DNA of 64,000 nucleotides, taken from Aestuarierythrobacter sp037968495. Its GTDB lineage: Bacteria > Pseudomonadota > Alphaproteobacteria > Sphingomonadales > Sphingomonadaceae. The translations under genes and the position numbers were made by a program. The stretch covers positions 1 to 64,000 of the forward strand of contig JBBKVP010000001.1 in assembly GCA_037968495.1 (NCBI GenBank), read 5' to 3'. Every line of letters starts with the position of its first letter. Within the stretch, counting starts at the first letter, position 1. The notes beneath the pieces were generated by a model. It did not search any database. It saw only the letters and a program-made list of their open reading frames with translations, and was not told where the DNA came from. Below are positions 34,026 to 42,850 of this stretch, in pieces.

Positions 34026-35093
34026 CTATCCGCATTGCGCGCGGTGGAGTAGCTTGTGATCGGCCAGAACCAGCGCCATCATTGCTTCGACTACAGGCGT
34101 TCCGCGAATACCGACACAGGGGTCATGACGGCCCTTGGTGCGGATTTCAGTTGCGTTTCCGTCTTTGTCGATTGTCTCGACCGGTGTCAGGATCGAACTG
34201 GTCGGCTTGAAGGCCACACGGCATACGACCGGCTGTCCTGTAGAGATACCGCCCGCGATGCCGCCAGCGTGGTTGGCTTTGAATTCGGGCCCGTTCGAAC
34301 CGGGGCGCATCGCATCGGCGTTTTGTTCGCCTGAAAGCCGCGCCGCGCCAAAACCGTCGCCCACTTCGAATGCTTTCACGGCATTGATGCCCATCATTCC
34401 TGCTGCAAGGTCAGCATCGAGCTTGCCGTAAACGGGCGCCCCCCATCCGGCTGGCACGCCCTCGGCCACGCATTCAACTACTGCGCCGAGCGAGGAGCCA
34501 GCTTTGCGCGCGTCATCGACCAGCTTCTCCCAGCGCTTCGCAGCCCATGCGTCGGGGCAGAAGAACGGGTTATTGCCAATCTCGTCAAAATTCATGGTTT
34601 CGCGGTCTATCTGATCACCGCCAATCTCGCTGACATAGGCGGTGATTTTGACCTCTGGGATCACCAGACGCGCCACGCCCGCCGCAGCAACCCGCATCGC
34701 CGTTTCACGGGCAGAGCTACGCCCCCCGCCGCGATAATCACGGAAGCCGTATTTGGCGTCATAGGCATAGTCGGCATGGCCGGGCCGGTAGGATTTGGCG
34801 ACTTCGGAGTAATCCTTGGATCGCTGATCCACATTTTCGATCATCAAGCCGATCGATGTGCCGGTCGTCTTGCCTTCGAATACGCCGGACAGGATTTTGA
34901 CCTGATCGGGTTCTTTGCGCTGGGTCGTATATTTCGACGTGCCGGGTTTGCGCGCGTCAAGGAACGGCTGAAGGTCTGCTTCGCTTAAGTCCAGCCCCGG
35001 AGGGCACCCGTCGACCATGGCACCAATGGCCGGCCCGTGGCTCTCGCCCCAGGTGGAAAAACGGAAGGTTCGGCCGAATGTGTTGACGCTCAT
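34026..35093 (-). CDS. aroC: Chorismate synthase
   Basis: Last enzyme of the shikimate pathway, converting EPSP to chorismate with reduced FMN. The ATG at 35093 begins [24 protein letters not shown], the conserved family start (355 residues); the frame open upstream is not conserved. Other signatures: [35 protein letters not shown] with EVGDG, [15 protein letters not shown] and the C-terminal [18 protein letters not shown]. It faces ruvA divergently. Confidence 0.97.
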   Translation of the reverse strand: [355 protein letters not shown]

Positions 35094-35184
35094 GCCAGCG
35101 TTCCTGTCGGATTCGGGCAAATCTGTCCATAAGCTATGGGTTAAAGCTCTGGTAAAATGATCCGGGAGCGGGCAGGAACAAACC

Positions 35185-35787
35185 ATGATTGCTAAGCTCA
35201 AAGGTCTGCTCGACGAAACCGGAACCGACTGGGCGGTGATCGACGTGCAGGGCGTGGGCTATCTTGTACATTGCAGCGCGCGGACGCTGGCTGCGCTGGG
35301 CGAGCAGGGTGAGGCCTGCACCGTCTTCACCGATTTGCAGGTCAGCGAAAACGATATGCGCCTGCTGGGCTTTGCCGAAGCGGGCGAGCGCGATTGGTTC
35401 CGCCTTCTAACGAGCGTGCAGGGCGTTGGTTCGAAAGTCGGGCTAGCCATCCTGTCGGCATTATCGCCCGGTGAAATCCGGGATGCCTGCGCTGGCGGCG
35501 ATGTCGCAATGGTGGCGCGCGCGAACGGTGTTGGTCCGAAACTGGCAGGCCGGATCGTCAATGAGCTGAAAGATAAGGCAGGGGCACTGCCAGGCGGCCG
35601 AGCGGCTGCTGGCGGTGTGGCGATACCCAAGGGCGGCGCGAGCGCGGATGCGGTTTCGGCTTTGCAGAACTTGGGCTTCAAGCCGGCGATTGCAGCGCAA
35701 GCTGTGGCCGAGGCGCATGGTGAGTTGGGCGGAGGTGCGGACCTAAATGCGTTAGTTCGGGCGGCTTTGAAGAGGACGTCGAAGTGA
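35185..35787 (+). CDS. ruvA: Holliday junction branch-migration protein RuvA
   Basis: A 200-residue subunit that binds four-way junctions and guides RuvB. Domain I (OB fold) starts MIAKLKGLLDETG, the tandem HhH region has LTSVQGVGSKVGLAILSAL and NGVGPKLAGRIVNELK, and domain III, which contacts RuvB, is at the C-terminus (ADAVSALQNLGFKPAIA). Its stop overlaps the next gene's GTG by four bases. Usually ruvB follows directly; here a membrane-protein gene lies in between. Confidence 0.97.
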   Translation: MIAKLKGLLDETGTDWAVIDVQGVGYLVHCSARTLAALGEQGEACTVFTDLQVSENDMRLLGFAEAGERDWFRLLTSVQGVGSKVGLAILSALSPGEIRDACAGGDVAMVARANGVGPKLAGRIVNELKDKAGALPGGRAAAGGVAIPKGGASADAVSALQNLGFKPAIAAQAVAEAHGELGGGADLNALVRAALKRTSK

Positions 35788-36263
35788 ACGTAGATGAAAT
35801 TGTCAAATGGCGCCAATCCGCAGAGCACCGAATCGCTTTTGAGGACTTTAAACTTAATTCGACTGAGGCGCTCGACAGACTGAAGCATCAGGTCGAATAT
35901 TCTCAGGCAGCTCTTCGCAATCTCACTCTCGTGAATGGTGGTGTGATAGTCGCCCTACTGACTTTCATTGGTAATGCCGCGCAAAAGGTTGATGCGACAG
36001 CTATATGGTGGGCTTTCGTTTGGCTCAGCATTGGCCTATTTCTCGCGCTTCTGTCATATTTGGGCGCTTATTTTTCACAGTCTTATTTTATGGAGGTCCC
36101 TTTCCAGCAGGCATGGCAAGCGCAGGGTAGCGACGCCAAGTTCAGTTTTGACAAGCAGATGGCATTAGGAAATCGCGCACTCTACTTTGGGATTGGATGT
36201 ACTCTGTTGAGCATCATCAGTTTTGTGACAGTTGCGTTTGTTGGATTGAGCGGTCTCATATGA
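35784..36263 (+). CDS. Unknown three-helix membrane protein between ruvA and ruvB
   Basis: A 159-residue protein with no family that I recognise. The soluble N-terminus (VDEIVKWRQSAEHRIAFEDF, then EALDRLKHQVEYSQAALRNL) is predicted to be helical and perhaps coiled. Three hydrophobic helices follow at about residues 46-64, 73-94 and 132-157. The start is GTG overlapping the ruvA stop (GTGA), and its stop overlaps the ruvB ATG (ATGA), so translation of all three is coupled. Codon use is visibly AT-richer than in ruvA and ruvB. Likely a lineage-specific insertion into the operon. A role in junction processing is not implied by the sequence. Confidence 0.75.
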   Translation: MNVDEIVKWRQSAEHRIAFEDFKLNSTEALDRLKHQVEYSQAALRNLTLVNGGVIVALLTFIGNAAQKVDATAIWWAFVWLSIGLFLALLSYLGAYFSQSYFMEVPFQQAWQAQGSDAKFSFDKQMALGNRALYFGIGCTLLSIISFVTVAFVGLSGLI

Positions 36264-37300
36264 CCGATAACCCTATCCTGACGCCCGAACGAGCGCCGGA
36301 AGATCCGGATGCAGCGCTACGCCCTAAGACGCTAGAAGAGTTCATTGGCCAAGAAGCGGCACGCGATAATTTGCGCGTGTTTATCGAGGCGGCCAAGTCG
36401 CGCGCTGAGGCGATGGATCATGTGTTGTTCTTCGGGCCGCCGGGTCTGGGGAAGACTACGCTGGCGCAAATTGTGGCGAAGGAATTGGGTGTCGGTTTCC
36501 GCGCCACTTCCGGTCCCGTTATCGGCAAGGCAGGCGATCTCGCAGCGCTGCTGACCAATCTGGAGGAGGGCGATGTCCTCTTCATTGACGAAATTCACCG
36601 CCTCAATCCGGTGGTTGAGGAAGTGCTCTATCCGGCGATGGAAGACCGCGCGCTTGATCTGATCATCGGAGAGGGACCATCCGCCCGCTCGGTGCGGATC
36701 GACCTGCCGTCTTTCACCTTAGTCGGAGCAACAACGCGGCAGGGGTTGTTGACGACTCCATTGCGTGACCGTTTCGGTATTCCGGTGCGGCTGAATTTCT
36801 ACACCGAGGAAGAGCTGACCCGCGTCGTTACCCGCGCCGCAGGCAAGCTGGACGTGGTGATCGAACCCGCCGGCGCTCTTGAGATCGCGCGCCGCGCACG
36901 AGGTACTCCGCGTGTTGCAGGCCGCCTGATGCGCCGCGTGCGCGACTTCGCCCATGTGGCGGGCGACGGCGTGGTGAACAAGAAGGTTGCCGATGAGGCG
37001 CTGACCCGGCTGGAGGTCGACCGGCTCGGTCTCGACGCGATGGACCGGCGCTATCTCACTATGATCGCAGATATATATAGGGGCGGGCCTGTTGGTGTGG
37101 AAACGTTGGCGGCTGGTCTGTCGGAACCGCGTGACACGGTGGAGGAAGTGATCGAACCATTCCTGATCCAGCTTGGCCTTGTCGCCCGCACCGCGCGCGG
37201 GCGTTGCTTAAACGAATCGGCCTGGATTCACCTGGAAATGACCCCGCCGAAGCAACCCGACCTGCCGCCGCAGACCGGTTTGTTTGACGGCAGAAGTTAA
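36260..37300 (+). CDS. ruvB: Holliday junction branch-migration helicase RuvB
   Basis: AAA+ motor of the RuvABC complex. The ATG at 36260 (MTDNPILTPE) gives 346 residues; an upstream ATG is inside the preceding gene and not conserved. Motifs: LEEFIGQEAARDNL, Walker A FFGPPGLGKTTLA (~58-70), Walker B LFIDEIHRL (~108-116), sensor region LVGATTRQGLLTTPLRDRFG, and the C-terminal winged helix (IQLGLVARTARGR). No ruvC is in the window. Overlaps the preceding membrane-protein gene by four bases. Confidence 0.97.
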   Translation: MTDNPILTPERAPEDPDAALRPKTLEEFIGQEAARDNLRVFIEAAKSRAEAMDHVLFFGPPGLGKTTLAQIVAKELGVGFRATSGPVIGKAGDLAALLTNLEEGDVLFIDEIHRLNPVVEEVLYPAMEDRALDLIIGEGPSARSVRIDLPSFTLVGATTRQGLLTTPLRDRFGIPVRLNFYTEEELTRVVTRAAGKLDVVIEPAGALEIARRARGTPRVAGRLMRRVRDFAHVAGDGVVNKKVADEALTRLEVDRLGLDAMDRRYLTMIADIYRGGPVGVETLAAGLSEPRDTVEEVIEPFLIQLGLVARTARGRCLNESAWIHLEMTPPKQPDLPPQTGLFDGRS

Positions 37301-37516
37301 CGCAGCGTTCGGATTCGCCTGAACTTCGGTTCCACAATGGGACGACTCCCGCAAATCAGCGGCTCGCACCCCAAGAAAACGGCTCTTGGCATCGTAAATC
37401 ACGGTTAACACCATTGTGGTAAACGCTCTTTTCCCGTCCTTTGGCAGGACAGGGAAGCCCCCGGACCGGACCCGCCGTTCCGAAACCTCCCGATGGATGA
37501 ACAAGAGAGTTTCCAC

Positions 37517-38818
37517 ATGTCTGTACGTATGGCCCTAGCAAAATTGTCCGCGACTGCGGCCGGTGGCGCACTACTCGCAGGTGGCGCTGTCCATGTTGCC
37601 GAGAAACCGGCAACCGACAGTCCGTCCTATAATAAGAGCGTGAAGACGGTGAAGTACGTCAAGGAACAGCCGCGGCGTGTGACGCGCCATGTGCCTAAAC
37701 AGGTTAAACGCAAGCGCCGGATCGTGAAGCACGTCGTTGAATGCGTTCCTGCCGGTCCAGGCATGCATCATGGTGGCGCGGCCTATCCAGGCGGCCCAGT
37801 TCATGGAAAAGTAGCCACTGCAGCGGGTGCAGATGGCTGTGCGCCAACCTATCGTTATGCAATGCAGCCGGTTCTGACGCCGGTTCCCCTTCCTCAGCAG
37901 CCCGGCTTTTCCGGCGGTGGTGGCGGCGGTACCACTGTCATCGGTGGTAGCGGCGGATTTGGTGGAGGCTTCGGCGGCGGCTTCTTCGGCGGTTTCTTTG
38001 GTGGCGGGGGCAGCGGCGGCGGTGAAGTCGTAGTCAGCTCGACCACGACAACGTCCGGCAGTAGCAGCGGCGGCGAAGGTATCATCATAGACATCGACAA
38101 CAGCAACAACGGCGGGTCAACTTCCAGTTCAACCGGTGGCCTGACTTCGACAGGCGGATCAACCTCGACCGGTGGCTTCACGTCGACCGGCGGCTCGACT
38201 TCAACTTCCACAGGCGGCAGTTCGACCGGCGAGTTTAGTAGCACGACATCTACCGGCGGTAGTTCGACGTCGACCGGCGGTCTGACCTCGACCACTTCAA
38301 CTGGTGGCAGCTCGACTTCTACAGGTGGTAGTTCAACAACAACGGGCGGAGTGACCAGCTCAACCGGCGGCGTTTCTACGTCAACCGGTGGCGTGACCAG
38401 CTCCAGTTCCACCTCGACATCGTCCGGTAACGTTTCGAGCAGTTCGGGCAATGTATCAAGCAGTTCCGGCAACAACGCCAGCTCATCGACATCGGGCAAT
38501 GTCTCGAGCAGTTCCTCCGGTAACGTGTCGAGCAGTTCGTCAGGTAACGTTTCGTCGAGCTCGTCCACATCGGGCAATGTTTCGACCAGCAGCTCGACGT
38601 CGGGCAATGTGACGAGCTCGACATCGTCATCGACCAGCTCCAGCAGTAGTAGCTCGACCTCGAGCAGCAACGGCGGGATGACCTCAAACGGCGGTCACGG
38701 CACCACCAATGGCGGCACGCAGGTTCCTGCACCGCCGATGATGATCCTGTTCGGCATGGGCGCAGCAGCGATCCTCGGTCGCCGCAAGTTCAAGGCCAAG
38801 AAGACCAAGGCTGCCTAA
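37517..38818 (+). CDS. Ser/Thr/Gly-repeat surface protein with PEP-CTERM-like sorting tail
   Basis: The ATG at 37517 follows a GAGAG-type ribosome-binding site (another ATG at 37493 adds eight residues). Layout of the 433 residues: an N-terminal hydrophobic signal-like helix (~4-22); a strongly basic segment (~48-75, RRVTRHVPKQVKRKRRIVKH); a Gly/Phe-rich stretch (~133-170); a long low-complexity part with STGG-type repeats (~200-300) then SSSGNV-type repeats (~300-390); and a C-terminal tail VPAPPMMILFGMGAAAILGRR plus a Lys-rich end. The tail has the PEP-CTERM plan (VPxP, one helix, Arg cluster), so it may be an exosortase substrate that is heavily modified or cross-linked outside the cell. 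No exosortase gene is in the window. Followed by a strong terminator. Confidence 0.75.
   Translation: MSVRMALAKLSATAAGGALLAGGAVHVAEKPATDSPSYNKSVKTVKYVKEQPRRVTRHVPKQVKRKRRIVKHVVECVPAGPGMHHGGAAYPGGPVHGKVATAAGADGCAPTYRYAMQPVLTPVPLPQQPGFSGGGGGGTTVIGGSGGFGGGFGGGFFGGFFGGGGSGGGEVVVSSTTTTSGSSSGGEGIIIDIDNSNNGGSTSSSTGGLTSTGGSTSTGGFTSTGGSTSTSTGGSSTGEFSSTTSTGGSSTSTGGLTSTTSTGGSSTSTGGSSTTTGGVTSSTGGVSTSTGGVTSSSSTSTSSGNVSSSSGNVSSSSGNNASSSTSGNVSSSSSGNVSSSSSGNVSSSSSTSGNVSTSSSTSGNVTSSTSSSTSSSSSSSTSSSNGGMTSNGGHGTTNGGTQVPAPPMMILFGMGAAAILGRRKFKAKKTKAA
38107..38672 (+). repeat. Degenerate Ser/Thr/Gly codon repeats inside the surface-protein gene
   Basis: About 570 bases of imperfect 12-18 base units built from TCx/ACx and GGx codons, encoding (T/S)STGG units first and SSSGNV units afterwards. 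Units differ at synonymous positions, so they are old or selected rather than freshly duplicated. Such a region is prone to length change by slippage or recombination and explains long false reading frames on the other strand. Confidence 0.8.
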
Positions 38819-38837
38819 GGCAAGCCAGCACTGAATT

Positions 38838-38876
38838 AGAAAGGGCGGCCCTCGATTCGAGGAGCCGCCCTTTTCA
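38838..38876 (+). terminator. Strong rho-independent terminator after the surface-protein gene
   Basis: Arms AAGGGCGGC (38841-38849) and GCCGCCCTT (38864-38872) enclose CCTCGATTCGAGGA, which itself can pair (CTCGATTCGAG), then a T run follows. It lies about 20 bases past the stop. Confidence 0.88.
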
Positions 38877-38912
38877 TTGCGTGCTGCTTCCGCCTTTCAT
38901 GCTCCTGAATAC

Positions 38913-38946
38913 GAAAAGGGCCCCCGAAGCGGGAGCCCTTCCGTTT
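38913..38946 (-). terminator. Rho-independent terminator after acnA
   Basis: Arms AAGGGC...CCCG and CGGG...GCCCTT (about 38916-38925 and 38930-38940) form a GC-rich hairpin; on the acnA strand it is followed by TTTTCG. It lies about 25 bases past the acnA stop and backs onto the terminator of the convergent surface-protein gene. Confidence 0.82.
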
Positions 38947-38965
38947 ATCTGTGAGCAGCCTACCT

Positions 38966-41638
38966 TTATGCAGCGAGCTTGCGCAGTACGTACTGCAGGA
39001 TACCGCCGTTGCGATAGTAATCCATCTCATTCGCAGTATCGATCCGGCACTTCGCATTGAAGGTAAAGGTCGTGCCATCGGCGCGGGTTACTTCGACTTC
39101 GATATCTTGGCTCGGCGTCAGATCGTTCAGGCCTTTGATCGTGAAGCTGCAGTCGCCGTCGAGGCCCAGCGTTTCACGGGTGTCCCCGTCATTGAACTGA
39201 AGCGGAAGCACGCCCATGCCGATCAGGTTCGAACGGTGGATCCGCTCGTAGCTTTCGACGATCACTGCGCGCACGCCCAGCAGGATTGTACCCTTGGCAG
39301 CCCAGTCACGGCTGGAGCCGGTGCCATATTCCTTGCCGCCGATCACGACCAGCGGGGTGCCATCGGCTTTATGCTTCATGGCCGCATCGTAAATGGCCAT
39401 TTGCTCGCCATTATACTTGGTCACACCGCCTTCGACGCCGGGAACCATTTCGTTCTTGATGCGGATGTTAGCAAAGGTGCCGCGCATCATCACTTCGTGG
39501 TTGCCACGGCGCGAGCCGTAGGAATTGAAGTCGGCCTTCGCGACCTGGTTCGACTTGAGATACGCGCCTGCAGGCGAGTCTTCCTTGATCGAACCGGCGG
39601 GCGAAATGTGGTCTGTGGTGACCGAATCGCCCAGAACTGCGAGCGGCTTCGCGCCGACGATATCCTGAACCGGTTCTGGTTCCATGCCCATGCCTTCGAA
39701 GTATGGCGGGTTGGCGACATAGGTGCTGCCCGGTCGCCACTGATATGTGTCGCTGCCGGTTACATCGATTGCCTGCCAATGCTCGTCGCCTTCATAAACA
39801 TTGGCATAGCGGGCTTCGAACATGCCGCGGTCGATCGAGCTCATCCGCAGTTCGTTGATTTCCGCGTTGGTGGGCCAAATGTCCTTCAGATAGACGTCCA
39901 CGCCGTCTTGATCCTGACCGATTGGTGTGTCGACCATATCGGTCGTGACCGTGCCGCGAAGGGCATAGGCCACAACCAGCGGCGGCGATGCGAGAAAGTT
40001 TGCCTGCACATCCGGCGACACGCGGCCTTCGAAATTCCGGTTACCTGACAGGACCGACGCGGCGACTATGTTATGGGCATTGATTGCCTTGCTGATCGGC
40101 GGAGCGAGCGGCCCCGAGTTACCGATGCAGGTGGTGCAACCATAGCCGACCAGATCGAAGCCGATGGCGTCGAGATGTTCCTGCAGGCCGGCCTTTACCA
40201 GGTAGTCGGTGACGACCTGTGACCCCGGTGCAAGGCTGGTCTTGACCCAAGGCTTCGGTAGCATGCCGCGTTCGTGCGCCTTTTTGGCGACGAGGCCGGC
40301 AGCAATCAGAACGTCCGGGTTGGAAGTGTTGGTGCAGCTGGTGATGGCCGCGATCACAACGTCGCCGTCGCCAATGTCGTGGTCCTTGCCTTCAACGGCA
40401 ACGCGCTCCGGCGCATCCTTTTTGAACACTTTGCTGAGATCGGAATTGAACAATTCGTCTACGTCAGGCAGCGCCACCTTATCTTGCGGGCGCTTCGGAC
40501 CGGCGAGTGAAGGGACCACGCTGGAAATATCTAGGTCGAGCGTGTCTGAGAACACAGGCTCATTTTCCGGCGTGAACCACATGCCTTGTTCCTTGGCATA
40601 GGCTTCGACCAGTGCGAGCTGGCTTTCTTCGCGGCCCGTGAGGCGCAGATATTCGAGCGTCTTGTCATCAATGCCGAAAAAGCCGCAAGTTGCGCCATAT
40701 TCGGGCGCCATATTGGCAATTGTCGCACGGTCCGCGAGGCTGAGCGAAGAAACGCCGGGGCCGTAAAATTCGACGAAGCTGCCGACAACGCCGACTTCGC
40801 GGAGCATCTGGACGCATGTGAGAACAAGGTCAGTGGCGGTAACGCCTTCGGCCATCGCGCCGGTCAGCTTGAAGCCGACAACTTTCGGCAGCAGCATGGA
40901 AATCGGCTGGCCGAGCATGGCTGCTTCGGCTTCGATCCCGCCAACACCCCAGCCCAAAATGCCAAGGCCGTTGATCATGGTGGTGTGGCTGTCTGTGCCA
41001 ACGCAGGTGTCGGGATAGGCAACCATCGTGCCGTTCTGGTCTTCGCTCGCCCACACGCAGCGGCCAATGTTTTCTAGGTTCACCTGATGGCAAATCCCGG
41101 TGCCGGGAGGAACTGCACTAAAGTTATTGAGGCTCTTGGAGCCCCACTTCAGGAAGTCATAGCGTTCGGCGTTGCGCTGATATTCCATTGCCATATTGTG
41201 TTCGAAAGCCTTGGGGTGGCCGAACTCGTCGACCATGACCGAGTGATCGATCACGAGATGCACAGGAACCTGCGGATTGATCTTTGACGTATCACCGCCA
41301 AGTTTTGCAATCGCATCGCGCATCGCGGCAAGGTCAACCACGCAGGGGACACCGGTGAAATCCTGCAGCAGGACGCGGCCCGGACGGTACTGGATCTCGT
41401 CGCCGGTCGTGGGGTTCTTCTGCCAGTCGGCGATCTTCTGGATATCGTTTTGCGAAACCGTGAAGCCTTCGTCTTCGAAGCGCAGCAGGTTTTCCAGCAG
41501 CACCTTCATGCTAAAAGGCAGACGGCTGATATCGCCGATTGTCGCTGCAGCCTTGGCGAGCGAATAATAGGCGTAATCCTTGCCCTCTACCGTCATTGTG
41601 CTGCGGGTAGAGAGCGTGTCCTTGCCGACCTGTGTCAT
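38966..41638 (-). CDS. acnA: Aconitate hydratase A
   Basis: TCA-cycle enzyme isomerising citrate and isocitrate. The ATG at 41638 (MTQVGKDTLSTRSTMTVEGK) follows an AGGAACTACCTCC-like ribosome-binding site and gives 890 residues, normal for AcnA/IRP1-type aconitases; the frame upstream is not conserved. The [4Fe-4S] cysteines are in SCTNTSNPDV (about residue 433) and YGCTTCIGNSGP (~500). The swivelling C-terminal domain has GDSVTTDHISPAGSI, SRRGNHEVMMRGTF, and GKEYGTGSSRDWAAKG. AcnA of this type can also bind RNA when the cluster is lost. Single-gene unit with its own terminator. Confidence 0.97.
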   Translation of the reverse strand: MTQVGKDTLSTRSTMTVEGKDYAYYSLAKAAATIGDISRLPFSMKVLLENLLRFEDEGFTVSQNDIQKIADWQKNPTTGDEIQYRPGRVLLQDFTGVPCVVDLAAMRDAIAKLGGDTSKINPQVPVHLVIDHSVMVDEFGHPKAFEHNMAMEYQRNAERYDFLKWGSKSLNNFSAVPPGTGICHQVNLENIGRCVWASEDQNGTMVAYPDTCVGTDSHTTMINGLGILGWGVGGIEAEAAMLGQPISMLLPKVVGFKLTGAMAEGVTATDLVLTCVQMLREVGVVGSFVEFYGPGVSSLSLADRATIANMAPEYGATCGFFGIDDKTLEYLRLTGREESQLALVEAYAKEQGMWFTPENEPVFSDTLDLDISSVVPSLAGPKRPQDKVALPDVDELFNSDLSKVFKKDAPERVAVEGKDHDIGDGDVVIAAITSCTNTSNPDVLIAAGLVAKKAHERGMLPKPWVKTSLAPGSQVVTDYLVKAGLQEHLDAIGFDLVGYGCTTCIGNSGPLAPPISKAINAHNIVAASVLSGNRNFEGRVSPDVQANFLASPPLVVAYALRGTVTTDMVDTPIGQDQDGVDVYLKDIWPTNAEINELRMSSIDRGMFEARYANVYEGDEHWQAIDVTGSDTYQWRPGSTYVANPPYFEGMGMEPEPVQDIVGAKPLAVLGDSVTTDHISPAGSIKEDSPAGAYLKSNQVAKADFNSYGSRRGNHEVMMRGTFANIRIKNEMVPGVEGGVTKYNGEQMAIYDAAMKHKADGTPLVVIGGKEYGTGSSRDWAAKGTILLGVRAVIVESYERIHRSNLIGMGVLPLQFNDGDTRETLGLDGDCSFTIKGLNDLTPSQDIEVEVTRADGTTFTFNAKCRIDTANEMDYYRNGGILQYVLRKLAA

Positions 41639-41781
41639 GGAGGTAGTTCCTTTCAGTTTTTGTGGCGCTCGTACCTGCCTGAATATGCAGGGAGCAATCT
41701 GCCACCGCACCTGCGCGGAAGAGCGCGTCAGGTCAAGAGTGGGAAGTCCGTAAGAGGCCAGAAATTGGGCCAAAAACCGCT

Positions 41782-42675
41782 CTAAAGTGCGGTTTGTTCG
41801 GTGCGTTTGCGCGCGGCTATCCAGCAGCCAATGACTATCAGGACAGTACCCGCAATTGTCGGTACCGTTACCGCTTCTTCAAAAAACAGCCATCCGAACA
41901 ATGCAGCCCATAGGAATCCGCTATATTCCAGCGGCACCAGCAGCTGCGCCTCTGCACGGGCATAGGCCCAGGTAATCGCCAGCGCGCCAAAAATTGTCAG
42001 GACAGCTGCCGCACCGATATTTGCCAGTGCGTCGGTTCCGGGCAGCGTGAAAAACCACGGCGCGAAGATGGCTAGAATCACCGCAGCAACCCCGCTGTGA
42101 AAGACCGTCGCTTCGATGGGGCTGGAAACCAGCGCCTGTTTGCGAATGACAATGAAGTTACACGCGTAGAGAACAGCCGAGAAGAGAATGGCCGCGAGGC
42201 CTAGCAATGTATTGTCGCCATAACTCTCTCCGCCAATCCGTCCACCAACGATTACGCCCGTCCCAGCAAGCCCCAGCACGGATGCTACAATTGCTTTGCG
42301 CGAAATGATTTCCCCTAGAAAAATGGCAGCGAGATAGAGCGCGATCAGCGGCGCGATGAAGGATATGGCGATTGCTTCTGCTATCGGGAGCTTGGTCAGC
42401 GCATAGAAGAAGCTGAGAGCCATGAAGGCCGAGATGGTACCTCTAAGCAGGTGAAGCTTCAGCACCGGAACTTTCGGCCAGCGGCCGCCTAGGCCGAGCC
42501 AAACCGGTACTATGATCCCCGAAGCAATGAGAGAGCGAAGCAACGTCGCGCTATAGGCGCCCGCAATCAGTGCGCCGCTTTTCATAAATGCGTCCATCAA
42601 CGAAAGGCAGGCAACCCCGAGAAAAGCAGATGTGACCGGCATCAACGGGTTGTCGCGGATGGAAGATGGTAGCAT
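41782..42675 (-). CDS. DMT-superfamily (EamA) transporter
   Basis: A 297-residue protein with about ten helices arranged as two EamA repeats of five. The first repeat contains VACLSLMDAFMKSGALI and KLPIAEAIAISFIAPLIALYLAAIFLGE, a sequence conserved near the end of helix 4; the second has ITWAYARAEAQLLVPLEYSGFLWAALFGWLFFEEAV, typical of exporters of metabolites. The substrate is unknown. The C-terminal tail is short and basic. Upstream region is shared divergently with the L,D-transpeptidase gene. Confidence 0.9.
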   Translation of the reverse strand: MLPSSIRDNPLMPVTSAFLGVACLSLMDAFMKSGALIAGAYSATLLRSLIASGIIVPVWLGLGGRWPKVPVLKLHLLRGTISAFMALSFFYALTKLPIAEAIAISFIAPLIALYLAAIFLGEIISRKAIVASVLGLAGTGVIVGGRIGGESYGDNTLLGLAAILFSAVLYACNFIVIRKQALVSSPIEATVFHSGVAAVILAIFAPWFFTLPGTDALANIGAAAVLTIFGALAITWAYARAEAQLLVPLEYSGFLWAALFGWLFFEEAVTVPTIAGTVLIVIGCWIAARKRTEQTAL

Positions 42676-42850
42676 TCTGCCCCCCTAGGTGCCGAAAATG
42701 TTCCCGTCACGTCCATAAAACTGGTGAGGTTCATCCTCCAGTCAGCCCAAAAACTTGATGGATGGAGTTAATTGGCGGTATATTGATCGTCAGCTGCCCG
42801 ATGTGCAATCTGCTGCAGGTCCGGGGCTTTTCAATTCAAGGGTGCATTAG

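Noticed and set aside
37894..38670. Long minus-strand frame of 258 codons rich in Leu, Glu, Asp, Pro and Val
   Set aside because: It is the antisense of the Ser/Thr/Gly repeat region; its composition is a direct consequence of TCx/GGx codons on the other strand and it has no recognisable fold or start signal.
38107..38672. CRISPR-like appearance of regularly spaced short repeats
   Set aside because: Repeats vary at synonymous positions, have no constant spacer length, and translate in one frame as a low-complexity protein.
38951..40048. Plus-strand frame of 365 codons antisense to acnA
   Set aside because: It lies fully opposite a highly conserved enzyme and resembles no family; typical GC-rich shadow frame.
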